Shown here one piece after another: positions 1-9,818 of a DNA stretch of 64,000 nucleotides (position 1 is the first letter of the stretch; the number at the start of each line of letters is the position of its first letter). The translations under genes and the position numbers were made by a program. The stretch lies in contig NZ_JAHDTI010000024.1 in assembly GCF_018531495.1 (NCBI RefSeq), positions 1-64,000 of the forward strand, read 5' to 3'. The notes under the pieces are model-generated. The model saw nothing but the letters and a program-made list of their open reading frames with translations. It was not told where the DNA came from and did not search any database. This stretch comes from Nonomuraea sediminis (GTDB lineage: Bacteria; Actinomycetota; Actinomycetes; Streptosporangiales; Streptosporangiaceae).

Positions 1-446
1 ACGTCGTCGCGAACGGCGCCGTCCCGCACGGCGGCGGCCACCAGGTCGGTGACAGCCTGCTCCAGCGCCCGGCTGCCCTCGGCGAGGGCACCCGAGCGAT
101 CGGCCATGAGCGTGGCCAACGTCCGGGCCAGACCCTCGTGGGCGTCTATGTGGTCGACCATGCCGCGTAGGAAGGTCGCCAAAGCCTCCGCCGCGGGCAG
201 CGTGGCCTGTAGCTGGCGGGCGCGGTCGCACAGCGCGGCGACTTCCCCGTGGTAGACCGCCTCGGCCAGCGCCTCCCGGGTGGGGAAGTGGCGATACAGC
301 GTGCCCGTGCCCACCCCGGCCAGACGGGCGAAGTCATCGAAGCGCAGGTCGAAGAAACCGCCGGCGTCGAAGACCTCCCGGGCGGTGGCGAGCAGGGCGT
401 CGCGCTTGCGCTGGGCATCGGCCCGCAGGGGCTTGTCGGCGGTCAT
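1..446 (-). CDS. TetR-family transcriptional repressor (partial, C-terminus outside window)
   Basis: The minus strand read from an ATG at 446 gives a TetR-type N-terminal helix-turn-helix within the first ~60 residues, with the recognition-helix signature GVGTGTLYRHF. It is followed by an alpha-helical ligand-binding region that runs off the left edge after about 148 codons. It is divergent from the reductase gene at 537, and two matching palindromes lie between the two starts. This is the usual layout of a repressor controlling its neighbour and itself. The ligand cannot be deduced. Family is confident; the target is inferred from position. Confidence 0.9.
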   Translation of the reverse strand, partial: MTADKPLRADAQRKRDALLATAREVFDAGGFFDLRFDDFARLAGVGTGTLYRHFPTREALAEAVYHGEVAALCDRARQLQATLPAAEALATFLRGMVDHIDAHEGLARTLATLMADRSGALAEGSRALEQAVTDLVAAAVRDGAVRDD

Positions 447-459
447 GCGCTACCTCGCG

Positions 460-509
460 TTGACAAATGGAGATGACCTCCATATTTTGAAAAGTGGAGA
501 TTACCTCCA
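460..509 (+). promoter_or_regulatory. Promoter with twin TetR-type operators
   Basis: TTGACA at 460-465 and TATTTT at 483-488 are separated by 17 bp, a near-consensus sigma-70 promoter for the gene at 537. A palindrome TGGAGATGACCTCCA fills the spacer (468-482). A near-identical copy, TGGAGATTACCTCCA, lies at 495-509 on the expected transcription start. Binding at either would block RNA polymerase, so these are very likely the operators of the divergent TetR repressor. Confidence 0.75.
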
Positions 510-536
510 AATCGATCGTACCCCACGAGGTGCAGC

Positions 537-1502
537 GTGAAGATCCTGATGTTCGGCCGAGGCGTGATCGCCACCATCTACGGCTGGGTTCTGCAACAGG
601 CGGGACATGACGTCGAGTTCTACGTCCGGCCGGGTCGCGCGGCGACGTACGGGGACGCGGTGGACCTCGACCTGTTCGATATGCGGCGGCGAGTGTGGGG
701 GCAGCGCGTCGCCGAGAAGTGGCCGGTGCGCTACCGCGAGGCGCTGGAGCCTGACCACGACTTCGACCTGATCGTGCTCAGCGTGCCCCACCACCGCCTC
801 GCGGAGGCGACGGCCTTCCTGGCCCCGCGTGTCGGCCAGGCCACGGTGCTGATCTTCGGCAACCTCTGGACCGAGCCGCTCGCCGCGATCGGCGCACTCC
901 CCGCCGACCAGATCGCCTGGGGCTTTCCCCAGGCCGGTGGCGGTTTCGGCGCGGACGGCGTACTCCACGGGGCACTGCTACCGTCGGTCATCTTCGGCAC
1001 CCTCGACCGGCCCCCGACCGACCGGGAACGGGCCGTGCGCCAGGCCTTTCGCCAGGCCGGCCTCCGGATCAAGGAGCGGCCTGACTTCCGCGGCTGGCTG
1101 TGGGTCCATTTCGCGTCGGATGCCGGCATGTTCTCGCAGGGCCTGCGGCTGGGATCCCTGTCCCAACTGGCCGGGGCAACGGGCGACCTGCGCGAGGCGC
1201 TGCTGGCCGGCCGCGAACTGCTGCCGCTCCTCCAGGCGCGCGGCCTCGACCTGCGACGACACCGGGGCGGTGTGCTGCCGTTCCGGGCGCCCACCTGGCT
1301 GACGGCACCCGTGCTCGCCTGGCTGACCGCTCATGTCGCGCCCGCGCGCGTGAGCCTCACGGCGCACTCCGACCCCGACGCCGAGGAGCCGCGCGAGGTC
1401 TGCCGGGACACCCTGGCCGAAGCACGACGGTTGGGCATCTCAGTACCGCGACTTGAAGCGGCGGAACCGAACTTCGCCCGCGAGGGGACAGGTCGAGTCT
1501 GA
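537..1502 (+). CDS. Ketopantoate reductase-like (ApbA/PanE family) oxidoreductase
   Basis: The 321-residue product begins with a Rossmann nucleotide-binding segment (MFGRGVIATIYGW, residues 4-16) typical of ApbA/PanE, followed by a helical C-terminal domain. True ketopantoate reductases carry a conserved Lys and an Asn-rich helix in the centre. The equivalent helix here (WLWVHFASDAG) does not obviously keep them, so a different 2-oxoacid or ketone substrate is likely and no symbol is given. GTG start at 537, with GAGG about 6 bases upstream. It is probably repressed by the divergent TetR protein through the operators at 468-509. It is likely a cytoplasmic NAD(P)H enzyme. Confidence 0.8.
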   Translation: MKILMFGRGVIATIYGWVLQQAGHDVEFYVRPGRAATYGDAVDLDLFDMRRRVWGQRVAEKWPVRYREALEPDHDFDLIVLSVPHHRLAEATAFLAPRVGQATVLIFGNLWTEPLAAIGALPADQIAWGFPQAGGGFGADGVLHGALLPSVIFGTLDRPPTDRERAVRQAFRQAGLRIKERPDFRGWLWVHFASDAGMFSQGLRLGSLSQLAGATGDLREALLAGRELLPLLQARGLDLRRHRGGVLPFRAPTWLTAPVLAWLTAHVAPARVSLTAHSDPDAEEPREVCRDTLAEARRLGISVPRLEAAEPNFAREGTGRV

Positions 1503-1662
1503 ATTCACCGATGTCGTCGGTCCCGGTGATTCATCGCGGCTCCTTGGTCCGCCGCGTCCCAGAGCCAAACCCGGTCGCACCGGTCGAGCAACTGCCGTTC
1601 ACACACGGCTTTTCGCTGTCCAGCCTCTATCGCCTGTCCGTGACGTCGTGGAAGGAAAAGTC

Positions 1663-1869
1663 ATGACTACCGCCGAGAAGCACGAGTTCCCCATGGCCCG
1701 TACGTGCCCGTTCGCGCCGCCGCCGGCGTATGAGGAGATCAGCGAACAAGAGCATTTCGAGTTGCATCGGGGCGTAACCGTCGACAACGCACTGCTCGCT
1801 GTGGCCAACGGTATCGAGAGGGCGACCATGACCACTGATCCCACGTCGGCCTCTAGCTCGATGGCGCAG
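1663..1869 (+). pseudogene. Cytochrome P450 N-terminal stub
   Basis: From the ATG at 1663 the first ~30 residues (FPMARTCPFAPPPAYEE) match the characteristic start of bacterial class I cytochrome P450s. After residue ~30 the similarity stops, and the reading frame continues into sequence with no P450 I-helix or haem-cysteine motif. The gene is therefore a 5' fragment cut by a rearrangement. A spaced GGAAAAG precedes the start. No function is expected. Confidence 0.55.
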
Positions 1870-2075
1870 CTACAGCTTCGGCCGCATCAAGATGTCCTCT
1901 CGCATCGCCCGGTTCAACGCCCGCGACAGGCCCCGACCATCAACACGATCACCGCGCGCCGCGATTCGCGCCTCGGTCAGCTCTATATCCCTGATGCCCG
2001 CGTCGAGCACCTGCTGGCCGCAGATCAGAAACATGGCGTCCAGGGCCTGCCGCCACGCGGCCTCCTCCTTCTGAG
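1870..2075 (-). pseudogene. C-terminal fragment of an unidentified protein
   Basis: The minus strand holds an open segment ending at a TAG at 1870-1872 with a well-formed amphipathic composition (ALDAMFLICGQQVLDAG, then LSRALNRAMREDILM). It reads like the C-terminal 65 residues of a real protein, but no start or upstream part exists because Rhs sequence begins at about 2100. The family is not recognised. It lies between the P450 stub and the Rhs remnant, so it is likely debris of the same rearrangement. Confidence 0.3.
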
Positions 2076-5000
2076 GTGACGCCGCCCGGCGGCGACCTTG
2101 CGGCCGGCGATTGCCGCCCAGCCCGGAGCCAGCTGATCACCTCGACGGACGCCAACGGCAACGCCACCTCCTACGGCGACTACGACCCGACCGGCTACCC
2201 CAAGACGATCACCGATCCTTACTCGAACGTCACGACCACTACCTATGACGTGCGCGGCAACGTGCTGACGGTGACCGACGCGCTGGGCAAGAAGACCACC
2301 CAGACCTACGACATCTTCAAGCGGCCGCTGGAGAACAAGGCCCCCAAGGACCAGGACACCGGGAAGTTCATAGTCACCCCGGCGCCCATCTACGACGCCA
2401 ACGACAACATCACCACGGTGACCGCGCCGAACGGGGCTATCTCCACCGCCACCTACGACGACGCCGACCAGTTGCTCAGCTCGATCCTGCCGGTGGACAA
2501 AGCGGGCGATCCCGAGCGGAAGGCGTCCTTCACCTGGGACCTGGCCGGCAACCTGAAGACGCAGACCGAGCCCAAGGGCAACCTCACCCCGGCCGACCTG
2601 AACGACTACGTCACCACCTATCTGTATGACGCGATCTACCAGCTGACCGACGTCGTCAACGCGAAGCAGGACAAGATCACCTACAGCTACGACAACGTCA
2701 GCAACACCACCAAGGTCATCGATCCGCGCAAGAACGCCACCGTGGACGCGAACGACTACACAGCGATCTACGGCTATGACCTGAACCATCGGGTGAAAAC
2801 CGTCAAGGACGCGGCCGGCTATCAGACCTCGACGGACTATGACCTGGACGGGCTGGTGGTTGGGCAGACCGACCAGGAGAACAACAAGTCGATCACCGTC
2901 TACGACAAGCGCGGCGCCGTCGTCGAAACCCGCGTGCCGCACGCCGAGACCGACGGTGTGATCAAGTACGTCACCACCAAGTTCGTCTACGACCAGGTCG
3001 GCAACCAGACCAAGGTGATCACCCCGCGCGGGGTGGAGCGCGGCGGTGACCTGGTCGACTTCGTTCAGGAGACCAAGTACGACAAGCTGAACCGGCCGAG
3101 CGAGAAGGTCTTCCCCTACGACCGGTCCGACCCGGTCTACAACACCCCCGACTCGGTGCTGTACACCTACGACCCGGTCTCGCGGCTGCAGGAGATCTCC
3201 TCCCCGCCCTCGCACGGCCAGTCGATCCGCAACGTCTCCTCGATGACGTACTGGGACAACGGCTGGTCCAAGACCACCACCGATGCGTGGAAGATCAAAA
3301 CCTCATACGACTACAACGAGCTGAGCGAGCAGACCAACCGCACCGTCACCAGCGCGGGCAACTCCAGCTAGCGGGCGCTGGACTGGAGCTACTACCCGGA
3401 CGGCAAGCTCAAGACCCACTCCGACAACGGCGTCCCGCTCGGCCTGGACGTCGTCCTGGACGACAACTCCGACACTGGCCAGGTGAGTGCGACCGGCTCG
3501 TGGACCACCACCTCGGGCGGCAGCTTCGCCTCCAATGCGGTCGGCCCGCGCGTGCAGGCCGACGCGACCTCGGGGTTCGTCGGATATGACTACGCCGTCG
3601 CCCCGGCTGGCACCGGGTCGTCCGCCTTCACCTGGAACCTGACCATCCCCAGTGATGGCAGTTATAAGGTCTACGCCCAATACCCGGCCGGCGCGACTGC
3701 GACCAACGCCGGCTACCAGGTTAAGCACGGCGCCACCACCGACACCGTGACGGTGGACCAGACCAAGAACAGCGGCGACTGGGTTCAGCTGGGTACCTAC
3801 ACCTTCACCGCCGGCCTGGGCGACACCGACAACGCCAACGGCAGCGTCATCGCTGACGCCGTCAAGCTGGTGCGCGACAACAGCGGTCAGACCGACGGCG
3901 AGAAGAAGCACTTCACCTACACCTACGACCCGAACGCCAACCTGGTCGACATCGCCGACAACTCGGCCAACGCCAAGATCGACAACTGGGACATCTCCTA
4001 CACCGGTCTCAACCAGATCGACACCATCAAGGAGACGCTGAAGGGTGTCCTGAAGAACACCACCAGCTACGGCTACAACGAAAACAGCGCCGTCACCCAG
4101 CTCACCCACGACAAGGTGCTGTCGACCTACCGCTACGACATCCGTGACCTGGTCGATCAGGTGGTCAACAAGAAGTCCGCATCGGATCCGCTGCCGAAGA
4201 CGACCGGCTACACCTACACTCCGCGCGGTGAGTGGCTGAAGGAGACCAAGGCCAACGGCAACACCGTTGACTACGACTACTTCCTGTCCGGCGTCCTGCG
4301 CTACTCGGTGGAGAAGAAGCCCAACGCGGCCATCGTGGCCGAGCACACCATCGGCTATCAGGGCAACCTGCAACGCGCGAGCGACCACGCCAAACTCCAG
4401 AACGCCGACAACCCGGGTGCGTACTTAGAGAACGACTACGCCTACACCTACGACCCGCGCGACCGCATCGCCAAGACGGTGAAGACCCCGGTCGGCGGCG
4501 GTGCGGCGGAGACCGAGACCTACTCCCACGACCCCAACAGCAACGTCTGGCAGCAGCAGGTCCTGGGCAAGACCAGCACCTTCAATTTCGACCGCAACCG
4601 GCTGATGACCTCGGTCACCGACGGTGCCACCTCGACCTACACCTACGACCCGTACGGCCGGCTGCGCACCATCCAGGGCGGCGGCAAAACCCAGGAGAAG
4701 TACACCTACGACGGCTTCGACCACGTCATCAAGCACGAAAAGCTCGGCGGCGACGGCGCCACCACGGTCACCAGCTACACCTTCGACCCGCTCGACCGGA
4801 CAACGTCGAAGACGGAGAAGGAAGGCTCCGCCTCGGCGAAGACCACCAACTACTCCTACCTCGGCCTATCCAGCGAGGTCCTGGACGAAGAGGTGGCCGG
4901 CCAGCTGACCAAGGCCTTCCAATACTCGCCGTGGGGCGAACGCCTGTCGCAGACGAAGATCACCGACACGGGCGCTGAGGAGTCGTCGTACTACGGCTAC

Positions 5001-5744
5001 AACGCCCACTCCGACGTCGAGGACATCACCAAGGAGAACGGCGACACCCGAGCCACCTACGGCTACACCGCCTACGGCAGCAACGACGACAAACTCTTCA
5101 CCGGTATCGACAAGCCGGACCCGGTCGACCCGACGGCCAAGGACGAGTACAACCCGTACCGGTTCAACGGCAAGCGGTGGGACAACTCCACCGGCATGTA
5201 CGACATGGGGTTCCGCGACTACAACCCGGGCCTCAACCGCTTCCTCAACCTCGACTCCTACAACGGCGCTCTCGACGACCTCGGCCTCGGCCTCGACCCC
5301 TGGACCGCCAACCGCTACGCCTTCACCGGCGGCAACCCCATCAACTCCGTCGAAATCGACGGCCACTCCGGCTGCATGGAAGGCGAACCCTGCAACACCG
5401 GCCGCCGCTCCCCATCAGGCGACCACCCCGACGGCAGCCCGTTCCGTCCGATCAGGAACCAGAACGTCAATATCCCGCATCCAACGAAGTGCTACGCGGA
5501 GTGTGACGGGCCCACCAAGCTACCGACAGAACAGAAATCTGGAGGCTTTTGGGACTTCGTCGGCGGCCTAATCACGCCTTGGGGTGCGGCACACTTCCAG
5601 GATCAGTGTGACTGGTTTTATGGACTAGGGATTGATGACGATCCTAGCTGCGGCGGTTATCAGCCGCTGGGCGATAAAGGCTTGGCAGTCCGGCTACGGG
5701 AACGCAACGATGGACTGCCGTACGCCCGAAATGCCAAATCTTAG
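2076..5744 (+). pseudogene. Rhs/YD-repeat polymorphic toxin, 5'-truncated, with internal TAG
   Basis: The frame encodes dozens of YD/RHS repeats (recurrent YDxxGN and YTYDPxxR units). It ends in the conserved Rhs core closure around RFLNLDSYNG and NRYAFTGGNPINSVEIDG near codon 1085 of the open region, followed by a variable tail. The first ~10 codons are not YD-like and no signal peptide or N-terminal wall is present, so the 5' half of a ~2000-residue gene is missing. A TAG at 3369-3371 interrupts the frame; the same frame resumes with repeats directly after it, as expected from CAG to TAG. Full-length Rhs proteins are secreted and deliver a C-terminal toxin. This copy is probably dead. Confidence 0.85.
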
Positions 5745-6149
5745 TTGCGGAGTAGTCATCCCGCCTGGCGGGCTCCCGGACGCCGGGGAAGTCGCTCTCG
5801 GTATTAGAAAAGAAGGAGGACTTCGCAATTTGCCGATAAGCGTGGACTCACCCACTTCCTGGACGGCACAATGGAGGAGGCGCTTGCCTCAGTAAGAGAC
5901 GTCGCCTTCTATAAGCCTGAAACTTGGATTCATGTAAACCTCGATGGATTCGACCATGCCGCCGATCCCGCTCGCGCATTCAAGGAAGCGTATGATCGGG
6001 GTGGTGGGAATAACTGGTTTACGACAGAGCGCGAGATGAGAATCGTTGGAGACTCCGTGCGCAGGGGCTACAGGGACTGGAGTAGCATCACCTTCTATCG
6101 CGGGGGCGAGGTAGTCAACATACCTCTGCCCAGCTTCCTAGGAGGTTGA
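5745..6149 (+). pseudogene. Frameshifted Rhs C-terminal toxin tip
   Basis: After the Rhs frame stops at 5744, similarity to a toxin tip seems to continue in other frames: first the +1 frame (around GVVIPPGGLPDAGEVAL, ~5755-5815), then the original frame from ~5832 (FADKRGLTHFLDGT) to a TGA at 6147-6149. The last ~90 residues (HVNLDGF, AFKEAYDRGG, ITFYRGGEVVNIPLP) look like small C-terminal modules of polymorphic toxins; the activity class cannot be named. The part from the ATG at 5871 to 6149 is intact as an orphan open frame. Two indels relative to a functional ancestor are inferred. Confidence 0.5.
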
Positions 6150-6201
6150 GATGACCCTGAGTGCTACCTGGTGAAGGGAGTTCCGCCTATGGCACTACGC
6201 C

Positions 6202-6510
6202 GTGAGCTACTCACGCCTGTTGGTGAGGAGCATCGATCCTGCTGCCTCGCCAAAACGAATCGATGTCCTCTTCAGCAACGTTGAGCGCATGAGAATCGAG
6301 GCCGAATATGGCGAACTCGTAATCCAAGAGATCACACTCCCTGCCGATCCTTCATTGGAGGCGTTCGGGATAGAATGGCCAGCCCATGGCAAGGTCTTCT
6401 TGATCAACAGCGGTCCGGACTTTGTGGCTGCTACTCACTGTCAATGGCACGAAGATGATGGAGACGCGCGCGCCCCGTCGAGATTCGGACCTTTTCATGG
6501 GACTGATTAG
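6202..6510 (+). CDS. Candidate immunity protein for the Rhs toxin tip
   Basis: A ~102-residue acidic, cytoplasmic-type protein of no recognised family lies 52 bases after the toxin tip, where immunity genes of Rhs systems normally sit. The GTG at 6202 is the only usable start in frame. A strong AGGAGG at 6140-6145 instead serves an ATG at 6151 in the same frame, which stops after seven codons. This suggests that the original start was 6151 and that a small indel in 6170-6190 broke the N-terminus. Function rests on position only. Confidence 0.4.
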   Translation: MSYSRLLVRSIDPAASPKRIDVLFSNVERMRIEAEYGELVIQEITLPADPSLEAFGIEWPAHGKVFLINSGPDFVAATHCQWHEDDGDARAPSRFGPFHGTD

Positions 6511-6586
6511 CACTTCAGTCCTAGATCGCGAGACTGGTTGCTTGTAGTAACTGGGCCGTACGTACGGTAGGCGGCCACCGCTGTGA

Positions 6587-7114
6587 TCATTCACGTGTGT
6601 TGGAACTGAAGATCATGTGGTGGCCGCGCCCTACAGGTATGATCTGAATCACGATGTAATTCAGACGGCCACCAGGGATAGAGCCATCTATCAGACGCAC
6701 AGTGTGGTCCACCAGAATCCAACCATGGTTGCTCGACGGTTGCTCGTATGCCATGAAACCCGGTGAGAGGGCCCGAAATACGGCGGCATCAACGAACGCC
6801 GCGAGCTGCTGTTCGGTCCAGATCGCCACCGCCGGACGCTCTCCCGACAATCGCCACCGGGCCGCCCATCCGGCGGTCCAGATCACCGGATGCCGTCGCC
6901 GAGGACGAGGCAGTTCGGCTCCGTTCGCGGGGTTGACCAGGATCAGTCGGGCACGGACCGCCGCATTCAGCGGGGTTCGCAAGGTGGCGTTGATCCGCAC
7001 CGCGGTAGTGGGCGACAACCAGCGGCCGGTCGGCCAGATCCGGAAGCCACTGAGGTTGTGGATGCCCCTGAAGGCGCACGCGTCGGGGAGACGCTCGAGG
7101 ACCAGTTCAAACAT
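6587..7114 (-). pseudogene. Tyrosine recombinase core fragment
   Basis: Residues ~35-125 of this minus-strand frame (INATLRTPLNAAVRARLI, NPANGAELPRPRRR, then IWTEQQLAAFVDA) match the end of the SAM-like core-binding domain and the entry to the catalytic domain of actinobacterial phage- or ICE-type integrases. The Arg-His-Arg-Tyr catalytic part is replaced by unrelated sequence after ~6780, and the N-terminal arm-binding domain is missing. It is an inactive remnant. A second broken integrase and a tRNA-Arg fragment lie within 2 kb, so it likely belongs to the same element graveyard. Confidence 0.6.
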
Positions 7115-7630
7115 CTACGTCTGCGACCGTTTCGTCATCCCCGCCCTCACCTCCGAGCAACAGGCCGATATTGGCCTCGGGCCTCAGCCTGAGCCAACTG
7201 ACCAGAACCCATGTCCAGGAGCATCTCGGTTACCGATATCTGATCTGCCGCGACGGGAAAGAGGTCGGCAAGGTCGAGCGCGCCGTCCGCGAGGGCGCAT
7301 TGCAGGCAGGGCCTCCGCGCCTCAATCCCCAACGAGCCCAGGCTGCCCGCAGGCGACTGAGCGCTGTGCTCGGTGCGTGCTCCAACCTCCGAGCGCTCCG
7401 TTAGGTGGTTCCTTAGCAGTCATCTCTACGTAGGGGCCGGCGTGCTCTGGTGTACGGAACTCGATCAGAGGGCCCACGATGCGATGATCGAATAGGGTGT
7501 CGGCCGTGCTCGGCGCGTGCTCCTGCGCCCCGACACGCCCCGACATGACTTGGCACTGTCGGACACGCAAAGTGCGCGCGGGCGGCATGAACTACCATCA
7601 AACGGTATCGCGTGGCACTAAAAGATCTTG
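7115..7630. other. Intergenic stretch without a supportable gene
   Basis: Between the first integrase remnant and the tRNA fragment there are only short open frames without recognisable domains, a consistent ribosome site or a clean codon bias. The composition is mixed compared with intact genes nearby. It is read as element debris. Confidence 0.4.
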
Positions 7631-7673
7631 CTTCTAATCCGACGGTCGCAGGTTCGAATCCTGCAGGGCGCGC
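7631..7673 (+). repeat. tRNA-Arg(TCT) 3' fragment, probable integration-site (att) scar
   Basis: The sequence holds a tRNA anticodon loop CTTCTAA (anticodon TCT), a perfect T-arm GCAGG-TTCGAAT-CCTGC at 7648-7664, and the acceptor 3' strand AGGGCGC. There is no D-arm or 5' acceptor strand upstream. Such 3' halves of tRNA genes are the core of attachment sites used by tyrosine integrases of actinobacterial integrative elements. Two integrase remnants flank it. It is an att scar, not a working tRNA. Confidence 0.7.
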
Positions 7674-7866
7674 TTCTCGGCCAGGCGACCATGGCGTTGA
7701 CCTGGCCTTTTCCATGATCGAGGTTCTCTGGGGTAGGCAGCAGGATGCCGCCGGATGCAGCTCTGTGCCACTGGTCGCGGAACATACGCGGAATGGGATC
7801 ACCTCTGTTTTCGCAGGTCGGCATGCTGGTTTGGAGCATGGGATCGTGAGTCCGATGCCGTGAACG

Positions 7867-7902
7867 ACGAAGGACCCCGGGGTCTCCCGCGGGGTCCTTC
7901 GT
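7867..7902 (+). terminator. Strong hairpin terminator
   Basis: A 13-bp perfect stem (ACGAAGGACCCCG at 7867-7879 with CGGGGTCCTTCGT at 7890-7902) and a 10-base loop are followed by GCTTTTCC on the plus strand. It sits just beyond the stop of the minus-strand integrase, so it could act in both directions. The short T-run favours plus-strand transcripts. Confidence 0.7.
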
Positions 7903-7912
7903 GCTTTTCCGA

Positions 7913-8826
7913 TCACGCTGCCAGCGCCTCCAGGATGCGCGCGTTGGCCACCTCCTGTTGCCCGTCGATGCACTTGGCGTAGACTCTGAGCATCACGTCC
8001 ACGCCATGTCCTGCGCGCTCGGCGGCCTCAGGCGCGTGCACGCCGGCGTTGAGCCAGAGTGAGACGGCCGCGTGCCGCAGGTCGTACGGTCGAGCGGCCA
8101 GGGGAGAGGCGACCTGGTCAGGTGTGAAGGCGTAGGTCCGGGCTTCCTTCCACACCTTGGCGTAGGCGGACCCCGAGATCACACCGCCCGTGCGGGTTCG
8201 GAAGAGCCGCCCGTCCTCTCCGACGCCATTCATGGCGATGTGGTCGCGAATGAAAGCCACCAGCTCCGGCGGGATGGGAACCAACTGGGTCTCTGTCTCC
8301 TCCCGATGCTTGAGACCACGTACATCGTGCGCCTCGCCAGAGTCGGTATAGCGCGTGTTGCCCTGCGGCCGGGTCTTCTCCAGCGTGAGCAACCCCCAGC
8401 CCTTCTCCGGGAGGTAGCAGTCCTCTCTCGGAGACCGGCAGCCTCAGCAGGACGCAGCCCACCGAAGTACATGCACGCGAACATGGCCGCGAGCATCGGG
8501 CCGCGTGTCCTCCCCACGTAGGTCACTGCGGTGAGCAGCCGTCGGGCTTGGGCCGGGTTGACCACAGAGCGCCGATCGATCTCGCTGTTGGTCTTTGTCT
8601 TGCGGAACTTGACCTTGTGGAGCGGATTTGCCGAAAGCTCCTGCAGCTCTACGGCGTATTCGAGCACATGGTGGAAGACAGCCCTCTTGCGGCGGTAGGT
8701 CGAGGTCGCGGCAGCCTTGCCGTCCAGGAGGAGAGCGAGGGCTTCCAGGGCGGCCCGCGCGTGCTTTGGCTCCTCCAACGCGGACAGTGGCAGGGAGGCG
8801 GACTCCAGCCACTGCACCGAGGGCAA
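7913..8826 (-). pseudogene. Tyrosine recombinase/integrase with one frameshift
   Basis: Two overlapping minus-strand frames join into one phage-integrase family protein. Residues from 8826 downward give the core-binding domain (VFHHVLEYAVELQELSANPL) and the first catalytic Arg region (FGGLRPAEAAGL). After a one-base indel at 8421-8430 the other frame supplies the rest, including PYDLRHAAVSLWLNAG and a C-terminal VYAKCIDG, where the Tyr nucleophile is present. The start at 8826 is TTG and the N-terminal domain appears short. It is adjacent to the tRNA-Arg att scar at 7631, which was probably its target. Confidence 0.8.
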
Positions 8827-9193
8827 CCCCGAAGAAGCTGCCCATTTGTGATGTGCCCCCGGCGGGGTGCAGCGCAGATGGGCAGCAAGGCTCCCACGCC
8901 GTCAGTCGACAGAAACTCACGATATCCGGGAGCTTCCAGCTCGGTAGAAGCCGCTGATTATGAGTCAACGACCTATGTGTTGGGCGCGGCTTCAACGCCC
9001 GTCTTCGTATCGCTTCGCGGCATCAATGCCGGTTCCGGAATGTCAGGGAATGCCGCCCGGTGATCCGGCGTATCGGTAGCCGAAGAGCATCTGCCGAATC
9101 ACAAACGCGGATATCTCACCGGTAAATGCATCTAGCAAGTGTTAATCACACCTTCTATCCTTCTATGCAGGTGACGTCATTTGCGGAGGAACC
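8827..9193. other. Intergenic region upstream of the CGNR regulator
   Basis: No gene is supportable here. The first ~150 bases may contain the lost N-terminal part of the integrase. The last part becomes AT-richer (around 9120-9170) and probably carries the promoter of the gene at 9194, but no clear -35/-10 pair can be assigned. Confidence 0.35.
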
Positions 9194-9808
9194 TTGGTTG
9201 ACGTGAGTGCGCCCGCGGGTGCCGAGCCAGGTGCCCGGCGTGCCGCGCCGGGCACGCTGCGGCTCGTTCAGGCCTTCGTGAACACCTTCGACTGGGAGGC
9301 GCGGCGTGATGCCCTGTCCTCCCTCGACGGCCTGCACGGTTGGCTGGCGGACGAGCACCTGGTCGAGCCGGAGACCGAGATCGGCATCCTGGCGCTCCGG
9401 CAGGCCGCGGCGCTGCGGGAGGGCCTGCGTGCGATGGCCCGTGCCAACAACGGCGTGCCATTCGATCGGGAGGCACTGGCACTCATGGACATGGCGATCC
9501 AGGAACTCCGGATCGCCATGTCCCTCACCTCCGAGGGCTCGCTGACGCTCGTCGCGCCGTCACCCTTCGGGCAGGCGATGGCCGAGATCCTCGATGTCGT
9601 GCGCACCGCGATGGACGACGGCCGCTGGCGCAGGATGAAGGCGTGCCGGCGGGATGTCTGCAGGTGGCTCTTCTACGACGGCTCCAGGAACCAGTCGAGC
9701 CACTGGTGCACGATGGACATCTGCGGAAACCGGGAGAAGAGCAAAAGCGCCTATCACCGTCGCAAGGACCGGCTGGCAGGTGAGTCGGTAAAGGCTCCGA
9801 AGACCTGA
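9194..9808 (+). CDS. ABATE-domain/CGNR zinc-finger transcriptional regulator
   Basis: The 204-residue protein has the two-part layout of the actinobacterial CGNR regulators. An N-terminal ABATE domain (residues ~20-140, beginning LVQAFVNTFDW) is followed by a C-terminal treble-clef finger with CRRDVCRWLFYDGSRNQSSHW, Cys, and the signature CGN at residue ~180. The finger is expected to bind DNA. TTG start at 9194 with GGAGGA a few bases before; a GTG at 9203 is the alternative. It lies 10 bases upstream of the decayed PKS locus and may have been its regulator. Confidence 0.85.
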   Translation: MVDVSAPAGAEPGARRAAPGTLRLVQAFVNTFDWEARRDALSSLDGLHGWLADEHLVEPETEIGILALRQAAALREGLRAMARANNGVPFDREALALMDMAIQELRIAMSLTSEGSLTLVAPSPFGQAMAEILDVVRTAMDDGRWRRMKACRRDVCRWLFYDGSRNQSSHWCTMDICGNREKSKSAYHRRKDRLAGESVKAPKT

Positions 9809-9818
9809 GGACTTCGCA

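Noticed and set aside
1453..2079. A 208-residue frame spanning the end of the reductase gene and the P450 stub
   Set aside because: It starts inside the reductase gene in another frame; only its middle part has a recognisable P450 start, with its own ATG at 1663.
2025..3215. A long minus-strand open frame opposite the Rhs repeats
   Set aside because: It is a Val/Gly-rich low-complexity translation created by antisense YD repeats; no start site or family.
7602..7680. A complete tRNA gene
   Set aside because: Only the anticodon loop, T-arm and acceptor 3' strand exist; there is no D-arm or matching 5' acceptor strand.
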